A DNA stretch of 64,000 nucleotides from Paraphysomonas bandaiensis (GCA_965644295.1 CBFFRP010000199.1:248001-312000); one strand, 5' to 3'; positions 13,101 to 25,749 are shown, numbered from the stretch's first letter. The notes: generated by a model from the letters alone, not told the origin. Made by a program: numbers and translations.

Positions 13101-16100
13101 TGGCCGGTTCGTGATTCCATCTCATGGTCCATGTATGTACCCCCGTATTCGGAAGCATACCTATTGTACCTTTGATGGCCTCAATATCATTTCCGTACTT
13201 CTCTTCCCTTAATTTTTTCTTGTATGCAGCCATTTTCTCTCTCCACTGTGCCGACCTCTCATCCCGCTCCTTCTGCTCTTTTGATAGATATTCTTCCTCG
13301 TTAGGTACCGGACAGCGATCGCCTCTTCGACGTACATGCGTAACCCTTCCAGACACATTCCAGCTACAGTAGAATCCAGTAATCTCATAGGACGAGATCT
13401 GAACATCACTTGGCCAAATACCTACTTCTGAGGTGTCTGCATGTCCTTCATATATTATTCCCTTTTTATAAGCTTTCTCTAGCTCTGCTGATGTCGAGGA
13501 GGAAAATTCTTTCCATTCACCGCGATTATTTAATGCCCATTCCCACTGCACTTGATCCTCATCCTCAAAGTCACGCATCACGACAAGCATCCCTTCCTTC
13601 TCTATGCGTAGCGACTCTCCGCACTGTTCTGGGTCCCACGTCCACTCTAGACCCCCAGATTCCTCGATTTCATCTTCCAATGAAGCTTCAAGACCCATTT
13701 CGACAGCTTTCTCCAGACGAAACCTGTGACGGCGCCGTGCATGGGCAACTTTATCCGCTTCGTTGAGATGAACCCCCATGGCTCGAATTATCTTTTCAAT
13801 TACTCTTTCGGCCCCCACAACTCGATCTATTTCAATCCCATTGCGAAAGAAAATGAAGGTAGGAAAAGTAGTGATATTGAACGATTTAGAAATGGCTGCT
13901 ATTCCATGACAATCTGCACGGACAGAGAGAAAAGTGGCCATGTCCTGATACAACGGGACTAGTTCTGTAACTGCAGGCATAACTTTAATACAAGCAGAGC
14001 TCCAAAGTGTATGAAAACATGCGACGACAAGCCACCCTTCAGGAGGAGCGTCAGTGGTGTCTCCACCACACACCTAGTACACTAATCACTTGTATAACTC
14101 TCGTATTTTCTTATGCTTACCTGAATAGCCCAAGAGCTATCACCATCCTCTGCAGTTGTAATATCCACCATCTGTGCATAGTTTTCTCCAAAAACAGTGT
14201 TGTCTTGGTAGTAAGGCCAGTTCGATAAGAGTGTTCTAGGTGGTGCTCTGCACAGTACTTCGGCGTCACGGTTTTCTAACTGTGCGCGCAACTGATGTAT
14301 GCGATTATAGCACAACGCCATACTATAATCATCATGAATTTTTTTGTTGTAACATGGACAATCTGAAGAAGTCACCACAATGTCTGACTCAAGCAACTGT
14401 AATTCTTCTTCTGGTGCCAATCTGCATGAGCTCGATACACTGTCAAGCTTGGCAATATGACGAGCGCATTCAATAGTAAGATCCCAAGGAGATTCGGTTC
14501 CTGAATCAATTGTCACAAGAGATATTTTGAGGCGACAAGCATGTGCGTCTGGATGCCAGTCATTGTTCGTGCGCGAAAATCCACTAAAAATATCATCTCC
14601 TTCAGTATTGAATCTCGTATCTGTGGCAATGCTATCCGCCAATCGAAACACCTCAGCGTAATCTCTGTGAAGAAACCGCAGGAGCATCAAGTAGACAGCA
14701 GAATTTAATCCCTTGGTAAGCAAAAAAGATAGCGATACATGTACAGGATACAGAAAATATCTTTCCGACAACGGGATTTTTTTTCTGTTTAAAACAAGGA
14801 ATGTACTAAACGGCTCAGTTGCTATATGTGGCCTGTGGGGTGGTATGACTGGTACGAGGACCTGTGTTTCCCCGCGCACATTTGACACAAGCAGAGAGTG
14901 TGGAATGCCTGTCAGCATCTTCGCAGTCAATGAATTACGCTCATTCGAGATAAATATGTCTACGTGATCGACACTGTAGAGTCTCATAATTCCTTCGTGA
15001 TCAGGCCTTGCCACAAAAGAAAGCTTAAGGCGAGGAAGTTCGACCAAGTCAATGGGTGGACACCCAACAGGTATTCCATTGGCCAAAGAGCAATTCTACA
15101 ACAAGTCAAGTGAGACTATTACAACAGCTATTCAAAAGATATTTAAGGACGTACATTACAATTGCTTGTTTTAGTCCATGCACATATATGCCCAACATTC
15201 TCTATCCGCGATAGAGTTTTCATGATGGAAAATAAACGGGAATTTTGTGGAGCGTAGAGAAGGTTGAGTAGTACCATATCCTCTGAATCTGTGGGAGAAA
15301 ATGGGGCAAAATCAACTCCCAACCCAATAATCTCACTTGCAACAGCAGATGCTAATTTTTTCACATCTGTGAAGGGCTTCGTCAAAGAACTGCTGCCCAA
15401 TCGACTCAAAGCTGCAATGCACGCTTCTTCATTGCCATTGCATGCAGCTATAACTTCACCAAGCTCATTGAATTGACAAAATAGTATACGTTCTTTCTCA
15501 ATCACTGTGGGTGCATGATCTCTTTCATCGTCGCTATCACTCCGAAAGTCGTCATCTTCGCTGTCAGACATTCCTTCCCAGTGCCATACCCCTTCTCCAC
15601 GTGCTCTTTTCTCCGATTCTCCACGCTTCTGAACAACCTCGGGGTCAACTCCTCGTTGTATTCCCACCCATTTATAATCGTTGACGTACTCGATGTCGTA
15701 TGTAGAATTATCATTCACACGGCGAACGACACATGGCCAATATTCCCCTTTGCCTTCATAATCGCACTCAACCTCTGAGTCAACTTTGAAAATCATTTCA
15801 TCATCAACTACATCTTTATCCATATCAATATTCTTCTGTCTCGTCGGTCGCGCAAGAAGATGTAACGATTCGCAAACGGATGCAATGCGTTGGCGAAGCC
15901 TGAAATCACGTTCCACAAGTTTCTTAGGGCGACGTATTATAGAAATAGTTCGTCCAGGCAAACCTGTACACTGCAATACAGACGCATTTTTGAACATTGA
16001 GCCAGCGGATGAAATATTTTCATGTGACCCTGCCATTGAGATTTCAATAAAGATCATGAATTCTCCATCATCAACATTCGGATAACCACGAAGCCGTTTA

Positions 16101-19100
16101 TACCCGCGAGATGCCATGAAGAAGTTATCAGCAACTGTTCCTTGAGGTACAATACTTTCGTCCTCCCAAAATGTATAGGCGTCCAGAAGAGCGTCAGGAA
16201 CGAGCCCATACATAAGGCGAGATGGTACAAGTACTTCTCTTCCTCCACTTAGATTAAGAGGGTGCTGTTGATCCCTCACGACCAATACACTAGACGCAGG
16301 GCTAGCGGATACATTGTCAATATCATTGACGAGATAGTTATTACAACCGGCTGGATATGACGAACCCGCGCCACGAATCCAAAAATCTGGGTATTGAGCC
16401 TAAATTCCATATTATTGATTTATACGAAATTAAACTACACACCTGTCTGTCCTGAATACTGGGTTGCATTTCTCGAAGGGTATAGCGAGTGTCAGTTGTG
16501 AGGTGTAGAGAGTACCACCACTCTCTCCCTTGCGAAACACACTCATATACATGTAAACAACGTAATCGCTTGAATAAATACACTAGCTTGAACGGTCCAC
16601 CAAGCATAGGGTGTAATCCCAAAAGTACAGCAACCTCGGCATCATTCGGTAAGGCCTTCTCAGGCAGCATGAATTGCATAGGTGGAGGTTGGGGACCATT
16701 GAAGAAAGTTTTCCGAATAGGTTCAAATATCTATAGATACAAGGAAGTCACAAAACAGGCATAGAATAATCATACCTACATTCACAATCCACCGCTCGCT
16801 GTCAAATAGTTCAGCAGGGTCATACTCTCTCTCCCATTCATCTCCTAGTGGAGGACAAACTGTATGCGCAGTTGGCCAGTATTCAAGCTCATGATTAAGC
16901 CCCACGAGGCGATAACATTGCCGATTTTCTGCTCTTTCAACAAGCGAGGCCTGAATAGTCGAATCCCCAAATATCATCATAACATCGGGATGATTGGCAA
17001 TATCCGAAATTAAGGCAGCCAGATGTTTACTTCTAAGAGTCATTTGACCTAATTGCGTGTCGATTTCAACACCAAGCATGCCAGTATCTGCGACTTCACC
17101 AACTTCACAATCGTAGGATGTCTGCAATATCAATGCTGGAGCTGGTGGAAGATCGTCGATGTTATCGCTGCCAGATTCATAGCCATTTCCGTGTGTCGTT
17201 GCAGCAGTTCGAGTAGAACCCACCGCCCACCTACCACATGACCTTTTTCCTTGTATACGACTCCACCTATTCTGTTTGTCTAATACACCAGCACTTGCCT
17301 TGAGACTTCCAGTCAGAGAGGAACTTACTTGAAGTGCTGTTTGCATTACTTCATCAAGAACACCTTGACGACAAGAAGTGGCCCAACTAATAAGCCGACG
17401 ACGTTGTACCTGCAAAATTTCATACAATTCTGTTTCTGGCATATGCATACGAGCTCCTTCAGCCGTAGCTTTATTCCAAGTGTGCCGAGTTGTCAAGTAT
17501 ACAAAGCTACCAATTAGTGTCTTTACAGTAGCAGCGGTGAATTCATGCTCTTTGCTATTACGATATAATAATATTTTGTGGGCATGCAAATCGCAAGCAA
17601 GTCGAGAATTTCTATCTATCAACGATTCGTTGTTTGGTTCCGAGGATGTTTGTTTGTCAAGTCGTTTTAAATAGTCTTCGAATAGATTTTCAAACTGCAC
17701 ATGTAAGATTTGACGTAGATCTGCTCGACCTTTTTCAAGCTTTAAAAGAACATCGTCGTACACGTCTACCTCACGCAAGGGGATGTCGGCATAATCGTCC
17801 TCTCCACGTGCCCAGCAAATTAAAAAGGTTAAGTAATTGTCTACTCGAGCAGCGAGTCTAGTAATGTACAAAATGATCATAGTAGAAGTGTTGAATTCTT
17901 TAGCACCCTCATCGACAACGGAGCCCGTGTCCATAGCAAGAGCCCCCTTGAGTAAATCAAGGATAGATCGCAAAACTGTGTCAGGAGATCTGTAAAGCTC
18001 ATTCAAAAGAAGTCCATATGGCGTTGACAAGAGTTCAGGGTGCCGTGTGGGCACCATCTGCAGTTTATATCAAACATATGATATCAACAAAAGCAGTTAC
18101 CTTAGGCTCAACTCCTCCCATATCCATTGCCATATACATTCCCGGCTCAAACATGACTGAGTCTAATATGTTTCTCAGCTCCGGCGATTGAAGCTTATGG
18201 ATTCTATCTTCGCTTGAAAAGAAAGTTATGAGAAGAGGAAGTCTCATGTATGGAACTGTCAGGTACGAAATCAACAGTTCGGAATCACGCTGATTTAAGA
18301 CTTGCCCGAATTTATCATCAAATGACGGCAAATTCGGTCGATATATGACATCATCCTCCGTCTTTATCTTTGGAGGTGGGACATAAAAAAATGGTGTCGC
18401 CGTTGAAGGAAAGCGATGGGAAGGAAGATGCTCCGGATCAATTATCTTACCAGTTACAGGGTGGGTCTGCCTAGGATCGGGGCGACACTTTAGTTGAGTC
18501 CCAAAACCACTCACTTCATATCCTCCATTCGAGTCGTCCCATGTAAAAACAAGTTGTGCAGACATCCGATCCCGCCGCATTATATTTTGTGGAGCCTCAG
18601 GATCTGTATAATTCATAAATACTTTACGATCTGTGTTGAGAAAAAACTTCCACCAGAAGGCAACATCACGATAGCATTGTAGCTCCGGGTAGTTTTTCAT
18701 CTAAATAATGAGTTATAGTAGTATTTTGCGAATGTTTGCCCTCACCAAGTATGAGTTAGTTGGCATGGCGTCGCACAGCTGCATATGGGGTCGAGAAATT
18801 GGAATAGCTATTTCCCGCCCAACCATGCGAAGGTATTTTATCAGCTCCTTTCCTGGACGGAGAACATAGTCCTCCTCCCATGAAAATATTTTTCGCAGTC
18901 GGTTTTGACTTGGGCTTTGAAAATAATCCAACACAGCAGTTCGTGCTATGTTTAATTCAGGGTAGTGCACCTCAATAGTTTCAGTCTGGAATAATTCATA
19001 ATATTTGATAAGATATTTGATATATCATGCTACACAATAAGATAAGCCAAACCTGTGTTGCAAACGATCCCACAGATATTCCAAATCCTGGATGACCCAA

Positions 19101-22100
19101 CTGACGACCAGCTGCGGTGCGCCCCATCAATTGCGCGCACATCTGCACACACTAGACTGTAAATGCAACCAACACAGTTTAAATACCCAACCTCCGATGG
19201 TTCGTCGACCGCTATTTTACGCATAATTGCATCTGACACAGCACACATGCACCCAGGAACAATGACACACACTGCATCAAATGGTCGGCTCTGCTGAATG
19301 GACATCGCAGCAGCTGCAAAATGCTCACTTAATCGTTGCAATGTCAACAACAGTTCAACCTAAGAACGCAATTACGATTCCATAGCTTCTCAGAAGGAAA
19401 CAGACCTGAAGTTCATAAGTAATTGATCCATCCCATATGCAGCCAAGTGCGGTTACAGCCCGCTCTGCTTCTTTACCGACTTCAAAATCAGGGAGTAGTT
19501 CTTCTCCAAAGCACTCAACTTTTTCCACCACACTCTCTTCCTTTTCATTATCCTCCTTCTTGTTACTAGGTTTGATTTTGCTTGTGATTTTGACCTCATC
19601 ATTGGAACGCTTTTCACACAGACGTTTAGCCTTTTCTTCAGCTCGTTTGACTTCTTCTACAGCTTTTTTAGAGGCGCGACGACTACTTCTCTCTGATATA
19701 TATAGTTCGCTTTCAGTCATACCAATGCCTCGCGGTTTCGGAATCGGCACGACCTGTTGAAGGGCACATTCATGACATGAAATACAATAAACTAATCCAA
19801 GCGTCATACCTGGGTGAAGACATGTTCAATGACCGATAATATTATAAACTTGTCGTTCTTAATGCAGTGGCTCTGATTTTCAATCAATGTACAAATCTTA
19901 TCACACATTCGAATGGCAGAAATAGCCTCTTTTCGCGTTACGGCCTTACGTGGAATCTGGAGCAAATCTACAGGAATGTACTTTCCCAGTGCCACAGTCT
20001 GACCTATAGAGTATAATCTTTAGATAAAGCGATGCATATGTCAACGCACTACCTGGGTCAGGTTCACTATTAGGCATATCCCATGCCATCATATTTTTGA
20101 ACTGTATGAAGGAAGGGTCATCCGATTCATTGGACATTGGCCCATCGAGGTTGAGCAGGGGAGGCAAATCAACAGAGTCATCTCGGCAAAAAGAAAGCGA
20201 TGAAGACACTTCTTTCACCAACTGATGAATCTCGCCCAGCATTACGGAGGTGTCCACGACAAAGTCTCCATTTAAACTTTCACTAACAACCAACAGTTTA
20301 TAATACGTAATAAATATCGAATACTTACGTCGAATCAGCCTTATCTGTAACAATAACTGCATAATGACTAAGTTCCCTGACCACAAGTTCGCACACCTTT
20401 TGGCCATTTTCGTCTGGTAGCATGTACACTAGATCATTTTTGACCATTTCAACCATCTTGGTACATAATGCGAGGTGTATCTATGAAGCACATTAACACA
20501 TTTATCAATGAAGCATGTATTCCTCACGATATCGCATTGCAAATCAGTTAAACCTCGACTTCGAAGCATATAGCGAAGGGCCTCGATAACACACCTCACA
20601 TACGCGGTCTGTGATCTCTGGGGTCTACGCCACTCACCACAGAGGCCAAGTTGATCACGTTCTTGCGCTCCAACCTCAGCCTCTACAAGTGATTCCTCCA
20701 GTGGTTTTCCCGTCAAAAATGGTAGCAACACATCATAGAACCTAGTGGTATCTCCGTGATGAGTATTTACAGCCAAATTATAAGCTGCGGCCCAAAACAC
20801 ATCATCGAGGGCATTCTTCTTCGGAATACCATCTAACACCAAGCATGTACGATAAGATATTTCCGGAGCAGATTCAGTGGCAGATACTGCATGATTTTTG
20901 AGGCCACCAAAAGGGTCCGTCTGTATCACAACTAATTTAAATGTTCGCTCCGAAGTGCGTTGAAGCAACAGTAAAATCTCTCGATTCTCCACAAGGAGAG
21001 GCAACAATAGAGAGTCACCTTCGCCCACACTTTGTAAAATTTTCTTGAGCTTTCGCAAAAAACTGAGAAGCTGTGACTCAGTTGACGTCTTTAGCATCCG
21101 CAACATTTGCTTAAATACAGCAACACTCTGTTGCATCACGTGAAGGGTATCAGAAAAGCCGACACGAGCGTTGTGGTCAAGACCAGAAGAAGGGCGGGTC
21201 AACATAACATGCCCGGCCACTTTCTGTAGAACAAAATTAAGTACAGTGTAGGACCAAGCAAGATTACTGGATCCCTCCAGAGTAGTTTTCTCGACAAAAG
21301 CATCTCCGAACACACCAACAAGTGATGGGGTCATCCACATTGGTCTGGGCTTGGGGAAGAGCTCCGCAAGTGAGAGGCCCTGCCGTTGCTTCGCTACCTC
21401 AGCACGACGCTCCTCGTCAAACATGCACAATACCTATTACAAACAAACAAAACATCAGTACTCTCGTCGGTAGATTGTCAGCTCGTATACTGTTTATACC
21501 TTGTCTCGTGCTCTACTTGTCTTAACATCGAGATCAGTGGAGTATTTGGCTTCCACACGTACCGAGCGCAAAGCTATATTACCGGGCATCATACCAGTCT
21601 GTGCCGATGAAAAAAGAAAGAGCCCATCAGGGTCCAAGGCGAAACGCTCGTTTGCAACTATTGATTCTTCCTTCAGAACTACCCCTGGTTCAGTCCCAAC
21701 CCCTAAGGTGTGGTGAGTTACAAACAAAAAGTATGTTGAAAAAAGGCACATACATGTCCTCAATTCGCCTTTCTCTTCTGCAGAGGACGCACATTTTACC
21801 GTTACTACAACGCGTTTCCAGGCCCCGACCTCGATACGTGCCCGGGTTGTGTCACCATAAGTACCGAAAAGCCCGACACCACCGGCTTGGTTGATGACAC
21901 ACTCACCATCAGACCGCGAGAGAGCTGTCTTACCTGACCGCTTATTTTCCTCTGAGTGAATCAACGCCGTCTGGTATAGAGACAATCCTTCCCTTGGAGG
22001 TGCCTCTAAAAGCTTTATATCCATCGTAATAGTGTACGCATTGATGTACTCCTTGTACCACTTCCCGTATCCACCCCCCATGGTCCCTCCCTTTCCCCAG

Positions 22101-22795
22101 GCGTCCCCTCCCCACACGTCCATAGAAGGCCCATAGCAGAATTTAGACCCCATTTTAGCCCTTCGTTTCTTTTCTTTCTCTGCTGCCCGACGTCTCTCTT
22201 CTTTTTTTTCGTCACCGCCATCCAGCAATTCCGAAACATTCAACTTGAGTCGATATCCAGGTTTGATGATAAGGGCCGTACTCCCATCTTTCAGTGTCTC
22301 AAAAACAGCCGCCGCTGAACCATTATCACATGCTTCTTCGTTTTCCGTAACACCTTGATTGTCGTTCCAAGATGTGTAGGTTTGTGAAGAAAATGAGACC
22401 TCCGCAGGTTTCTTCCCCTTTCCAATATCATCATCCTCTTCTTTGTCACTCTTCTTCAGCTTGGCGGCTGCTTCAACTTCAGCTGTTGCTTTTTGCAACA
22501 AATCATCGGCACGTTCTGGGTCAATAATTTCTACATTTTCAGGGAATAACTCCCTGTCTCTCCTGAAATCAAAAAACATGTATGGATCCTCCACCTTCTC
22601 TTCCTCTTCTTCATAACACTGTTGGTTACCTTTCCCTCTTCTTTCATAATCATCATCAGATTCACTATCACTCTCACCCAATACATCTTGATTAAAAGAA
22701 TCAAAGTCATGCTCGTAATCAGGGCCAATAGTTGTTGTGACAGGTTTCGGTTGAGATTTATTTTTTTTTGATTTACGTGTTTTCCCACGGCGCAT
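2501..22795 (-). CDS. Giant multidomain protein (about 6,274 aa) with DUF3638/DUF3645 helicase-like core, LamG, Trx, WWE, SPRY, EF-hands and IQ
   Basis: I reconstruct 30 exons: 22795-21754, 21702-21500, 21433-20528, 20480-20329, 20282-20053, 20003-19810, 19753-19406, 19359-19192, 19142-19053, 18985-18746, 18700-18101, 18057-16780, 16730-16443, 16399-15155, 15095-14121, 14073-11101, 11057-10101, 10054-9778, 9727-9068, 9022-8604, 8555-7042, 6993-6816, 6769-6413, 6360-6088, 6042-5950, 5898-5372, 5329-4966, 4921-4263, 4162-4150, 4102-2501. They sum to 18,825 nt with phase kept throughout, ending in TGA at 2503-2501. The start is the first ATG of a Lys/Arg-rich N-terminus, and the next gene diverges upstream. 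Domain order by residue: LamG-like (about 240-400), thioredoxin without the CxxC pair (2663-2755), WWE (2828-2918), SPRY-like (2960-3100), WWE (3265-3330), Gly/Met-rich patch (near 3406), thioredoxin with WCGPC (about 3600-3690), P-loop core (4056-5235), two EF-hands (5788-5836), zinc cluster (5984-6024), LamG-like (6055-6220), IQ motif (6231-6245). DUF3638 proteins are large and functionally unassigned. No signal peptide or membrane segment is evident, so I infer a cytosolic or nuclear protein. The single-gene model is well supported by phase; individual junctions need RNA. Confidence 0.85.
5800..6769 (-). other. Helicase-like motifs III, V and VI of the giant protein
   Basis: Four exons encode FSGTPSDLLP (motif III-like, residue about 5058), ALIDTGALITGYSN, HTTGMDI (motif V-like, starting at 6042) and QGAYRMRGIGSGQ (motif VI-like, bridging the 51-nt intron 5899-5949). 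Motif VI in SF2 enzymes has the form Q-x2-GR-x-GR. Here the arginines in YRMRGIG sit in matching places. A Glu/Gln/Lys-rich tract (near 5200-5270) follows, as in other DUF3638 proteins. Confidence 0.65.
7042..8555 (-). other. Insert with coiled coils and zinc cluster, plus DUF3645-like segment
   Basis: Between motif II and motif III lies an insertion of roughly 870 residues. This exon holds heptad-rich helices (8400-8555 and about 7600-7720) and a Cys/His cluster at 8097-8180: C-x3-C-x7-C-x2-C followed by H-x2-H-x-C, which could bind zinc. At its 3' end (about 7040-7150) the sequence AVPFVGKDVPSRSSEF matches the DUF3645 pattern. The match continues across the 48-nt intron at 6994-7041 as LAYRYSGLRKDD. 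Confidence 0.6.
9318..9800 (-). other. Helicase-like motifs I, Ia, Ib and II (DUF3638 region)
   Basis: The Walker A sequence MGAGKTSVVAPL is split by the 50-nt intron at 9728-9777 (residues about 4054-4062). Downstream come VVPKAL (compare motif Ia), VVVATPTTI (compare motif Ib) and MLLDEVDLIL (Walker B/DExD, near residue 4191, 9318-9329). The phrase after Walker B, 'PLKSELNFPIGDKFDLDG', is characteristic of DUF3638 proteins as I remember them. Seen: an intact P-loop and acidic pair, so ATPase activity is plausible. Calling it SF2-like is my reading of motif order. Confidence 0.7.
11058..14073 (-). other. Thioredoxin-WWE-SPRY-WWE-thioredoxin module inside the giant protein
   Basis: One 2,973-nt exon carries most of this module. 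The first thioredoxin fold keeps the cis-proline segment (TFPTFIFF), but its active site reads WSSAC, with a single Cys. WWE 1 shows the W-x-W start, the LE..Y helix and the closing HVRRR. A SPRY-like segment with GDGFGICGDG follows. WWE 2 begins RWMWESDAGW. A Gly/Met-rich tract lies at 11780-11850. The second thioredoxin has WCGPC (about 11167-11181) and continues across the 43-nt intron 11058-11100 into 'DVDECDKLTGLFGVESLPT'. Known WWE domains bind ADP-ribose polymers or act in ubiquitin systems; that role here is inference. Confidence 0.75.
21500..22300 (-). other. N-terminal LamG/concanavalin-like domain of the giant protein
   Basis: Exon 1 begins with a basic, then acidic, low-complexity leader and a Gly/Trp-rich stretch (near 22080-22140). 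A beta-sandwich-like segment follows, from the 'INAYTITMDIKLLE' strand through 'GLFGTYGD' and 'GAWKRVVVTVK'. This is the typical LamG/concanavalin rhythm of an aromatic strand, a quantity phrase and a 'W..v.vt' strand. The 51-nt intron at 21703-21753 has no in-frame stop and interrupts the fold, so retention would go unnoticed by frame alone. A second, similar fold occurs at the C-terminus. The ligand is unknown. Confidence 0.55.
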
Positions 22796-23358
22796 ATTGC
22801 CCGTATTTTAGATTACCTTTGAGGTAAATATGCAGTTAAGAACAATGTACTATCTATTGAACAATATATTGTTCCTAGGTATTGTATTGTATCCAAGATA
22901 TCGTCTCTAGATTATATATATATGCTTGTGCATCTATCTCATAACTAGCTTCATCCATCATCATGCATCTATCCTAGAGCCTATAGCTCTCCTCGGCAGA
23001 CAGTATCTTTTTCTTCACTCTTCTCATCTCCTTCCCATAAACTCAGGTAGGGTCGTAGCATCTTTCATGTGGTGTTTACTAACTTTTTGTGTTAACTTTG
23101 CAATTTATTATGATATTGGATAAAAATGCCGTTTTTTGATAAAAATACCATAATTCTTACATCCTTACAGTCAACGTGTTTTTGATTATGACAATCGAAT
23201 CAAAAAGGCCAATCTGGAGACCCAACAGGTGATCGTGTTAATGGAGGAACATCTATCTGCAACTGTTCCGTGGAGTGTGGAGTGAGGAGTGCCCTATCGT
23301 ATCTAATATTTGTGTTTTTCTGCAAAGGATTTCTCTGACAAAGGATTTCTCGATTAAT
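22796..23358. promoter_or_regulatory. Shared 5' spacer between divergent genes
   Basis: A 563-bp spacer separates the ATG of the giant gene (minus) from the ATG of the carrier gene (plus). It is AT-rich, with a TA run near 22913-22922, and has no convincing open frame. I infer a bidirectional promoter; no core element is provable by eye. Confidence 0.45.
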
Positions 23359-24557
23359 ATGTCTAGTAATAGTGATTTGTATGCGACTATGATGGGAAGT
23401 GCTACTGCCGGCCTGTTTGGTAGGCTGGTTTGCCATCCGTTGGATACTTGCAAGACAAGGATTCAAGCGCCTCCTGGTTATGGACATGTATTGAGATCGA
23501 CGTATAGTGTTCTAGTTAAAACTTTTAAAGAAGAAGGATTGAAGGGTTTGTATCGTGGAATTGGTGCTGTAACCATTGGAGGCATTCCTGCAACGTGTTT
23601 GTATTTTACTTCTTATGAGGTATTATGAATTCAGAGTGTGTACATATTCTCTTACCTCTCAATCTGTCATAGATTTCGAAGAACTACTTATCAACAAACA
23701 AATGGTTTGAGAAATCTCAGTTTGCGTCGTATTTTGTCAGTGGAATGTTAGCAGAGACTATCTGGTTTGTTCTTCATGCAATACATACTGATTTAACAAA
23801 TGTTTCTGTGTAGCTGCATAATATTTGTGCCAGTGGATGTCATCAAGGAAAGAATGCAAGTTCAGCGACATGTACCGGGACAGGGATCCGCTGTTTTGTA
23901 TCGAAACAGTTTGGATGCCCTTATGGTAACTATGAAACATGAGGGACTTGGGGGCATATATAGAGGATATGGAGCCACGCTACTTTCGTTTGGGCCCTTT
24001 TCGGCCCTTTACTTTACATTCTACGAAGAGGTGATGTAAAACTCATCATCACAATTCTTTCTCATTGGCAAATAGATTAAGAAGCGCATGTCACTGCTAA
24101 TGCGGAGCAACGTGGACTCCCCTAGTTTTGAGCTGTCGCTTTGCAGGTATTTCGTTTTGACTCTTTTCTCCCATTCACTTATTCTCATTGGCTGCATACA
24201 ATAGTTCTGCTCTTGCTGGAGGATTAGCATCCTTTATTACGAGCCCACTGGACATGGCTAAGCTTCGACTACAGGTTCAGCGACAGAGCGAAGCCGCAGC
24301 AAGTCTAGCGTCTAAATGCACCGGGGAACCGAGGGTAGTGTATTCTTCTTTCTTGGATGTACTGCGGAAGACGTATGCTGGGCATGGAGGAATGAGCGCT
24401 CTCTATAGAGGGGCCACCGCCAGAGTAAGAACACTATTCCCGACTTGTAATTTATTGTAAACTTGTGAGTTTCCAGGTGTTATTTCATGTCCCCAATACC
24501 GCTATTTCAATGGCACTTTTTGAGGAAAGCAGGAAATGGTGGGCAAAATATGTCTAA
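23359..24557 (+). CDS. Mitochondrial carrier family (SLC25) protein
   Basis: Six exons (23359-23619, 23673-23764, 23814-24030, 24076-24146, 24205-24424, 24477-24557) give 313 residues, a normal length for the family. It shows the threefold carrier repeat with signature motifs HPLDTCKTR, VPVDVIKER and SPLDMAKLR, each followed by a G-x-YRG segment. Family members exchange metabolites or cofactors across the mitochondrial inner membrane. Repeat 1 with 'APPGYG' is reminiscent of S-adenosylmethionine-type carriers, but the substrate cannot be assigned from sequence alone. Introns are 45-58 nt. The gene diverges from the giant gene. Confidence 0.9.
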
Positions 24558-25413
24558 AGATTTCTAAAGCTGTTGTAATAGCGAATAAGTTCTACACGTG
24601 TGTATTCGTTGAGATGTTGTGATGATAGTGTTCATAATAAGCGTATAAATTTTCTCTCTTTCTCACTTTAGTACCGATTGGACTTACTCTCTGTATGGTG
24701 TTTCTACATACCTTTGTGTATTCCAAACAGAAACATTTCATTCTCAACAATTTGAACAGCAAAGTGAAGATCAAAATCAAGCTCGGCTCAGCGAAGCGTT
24801 TTCGAAACTTTCTCGTTGTAAATTTCTCATCGTGGTCATGTCGAAAGTGATGTCACTGTCTTGGTGTGCGTTATTCACACGTTGTACTCTATTAGTAATA
24901 CTGTATATGCATTGTCAAAACATGAAGTGCAGCAAGCTAACTGCTAGTGTAATGAGATTCATTTCATCTGTATTTAGGCATTGAGCAGTATTACTTGAGT
25001 GCTACGTATAGCGTTTACCCATTTCTTGTTTACTACAATCCTGGCATGTTTGAGTTTAATTAGGAGTTATAATGAAAAAGATATTTATGGATACAGTATG
25101 ACAGGCTATTACTTGGTAAGTCGGTGTCTATTTACTGTCGAAATATAGATCAGTAAATCATTCTTCGAACGGAAGGTGCGTTTGGAGCACTCAATGGGAT
25201 GTAGTGCTGATAAACAATAAACACAATACACATATATTATTTTATCTATAATCGATAGAAATTGATTACGCGTGCCATGCCTTATGTAAGTATAATATAT
25301 AGTAATATTGGACTACACAACAACACTGTCTGTACTTGATAGAATACATATATTTCGTATATATATATGCGTCTACACGAATAATGCACTAGGTGTATTA
25401 TGATTCCATATAG
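24558..25413. other. Intergenic region
   Basis: Nothing convincing is visible here. It is AT-rich spacer between the carrier gene and a possible membrane-protein reading frame on the opposite strand. Confidence 0.5.
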
Positions 25414-25749
25414 TTAGCTGATGTTTGTTATCACAATGCACTTGTATTCACTCGATTGATAAAAGCGGCCAACAATATAATCGCAAGACTGGAAGAAGAA
25501 ATAAAGTGGCGAAAAAGCCCTTCGACCTGAAGCCTGAATGTTCCCTGTGTCCCAAGACTTAGAAACTAGTGATGAAGTCATACTGTTAGCATAAAGTCGG
25601 GTAACTATTGCTTTTTCTTCACAGTATACCACATATACCAGAAATATAACTGCAATTGCCAGCAAGGCAACCACACTAAGGAGCAATACACACACCAGAA
25701 AGGGCAGGAATATCTCTAGAGTAACAAGAAGCACAGAACAATTCAGCAC
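25414..25749 (-). CDS. Possible small membrane protein (5' end unresolved)
   Basis: The minus-strand frame ends at TAA (25416-25414). It holds one strong hydrophobic segment of about 25 residues (FLPFLVCVLLLSVVALLAIA and onward), followed by a basic/polar tail rich in Ser and aromatic residues. There is no ATG at its 5' end. A TCTAG acceptor near 25716 could join an upstream exon, but the phase of the nearest candidate (ATG at 25837) does not match, so I leave the start open. The family is not recognised. It may equally be a chance frame. Confidence 0.3.
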   Translation of the reverse strand: MLNCSVLLVTLEIFLPFLVCVLLLSVVALLAIAVIFLVYVVYCEEKAIVTRLYANSMTSSLVSKSWDTGNIQASGRRAFSPLYFFFQSCDYIVGRFYQSSEYKCIVITNIS

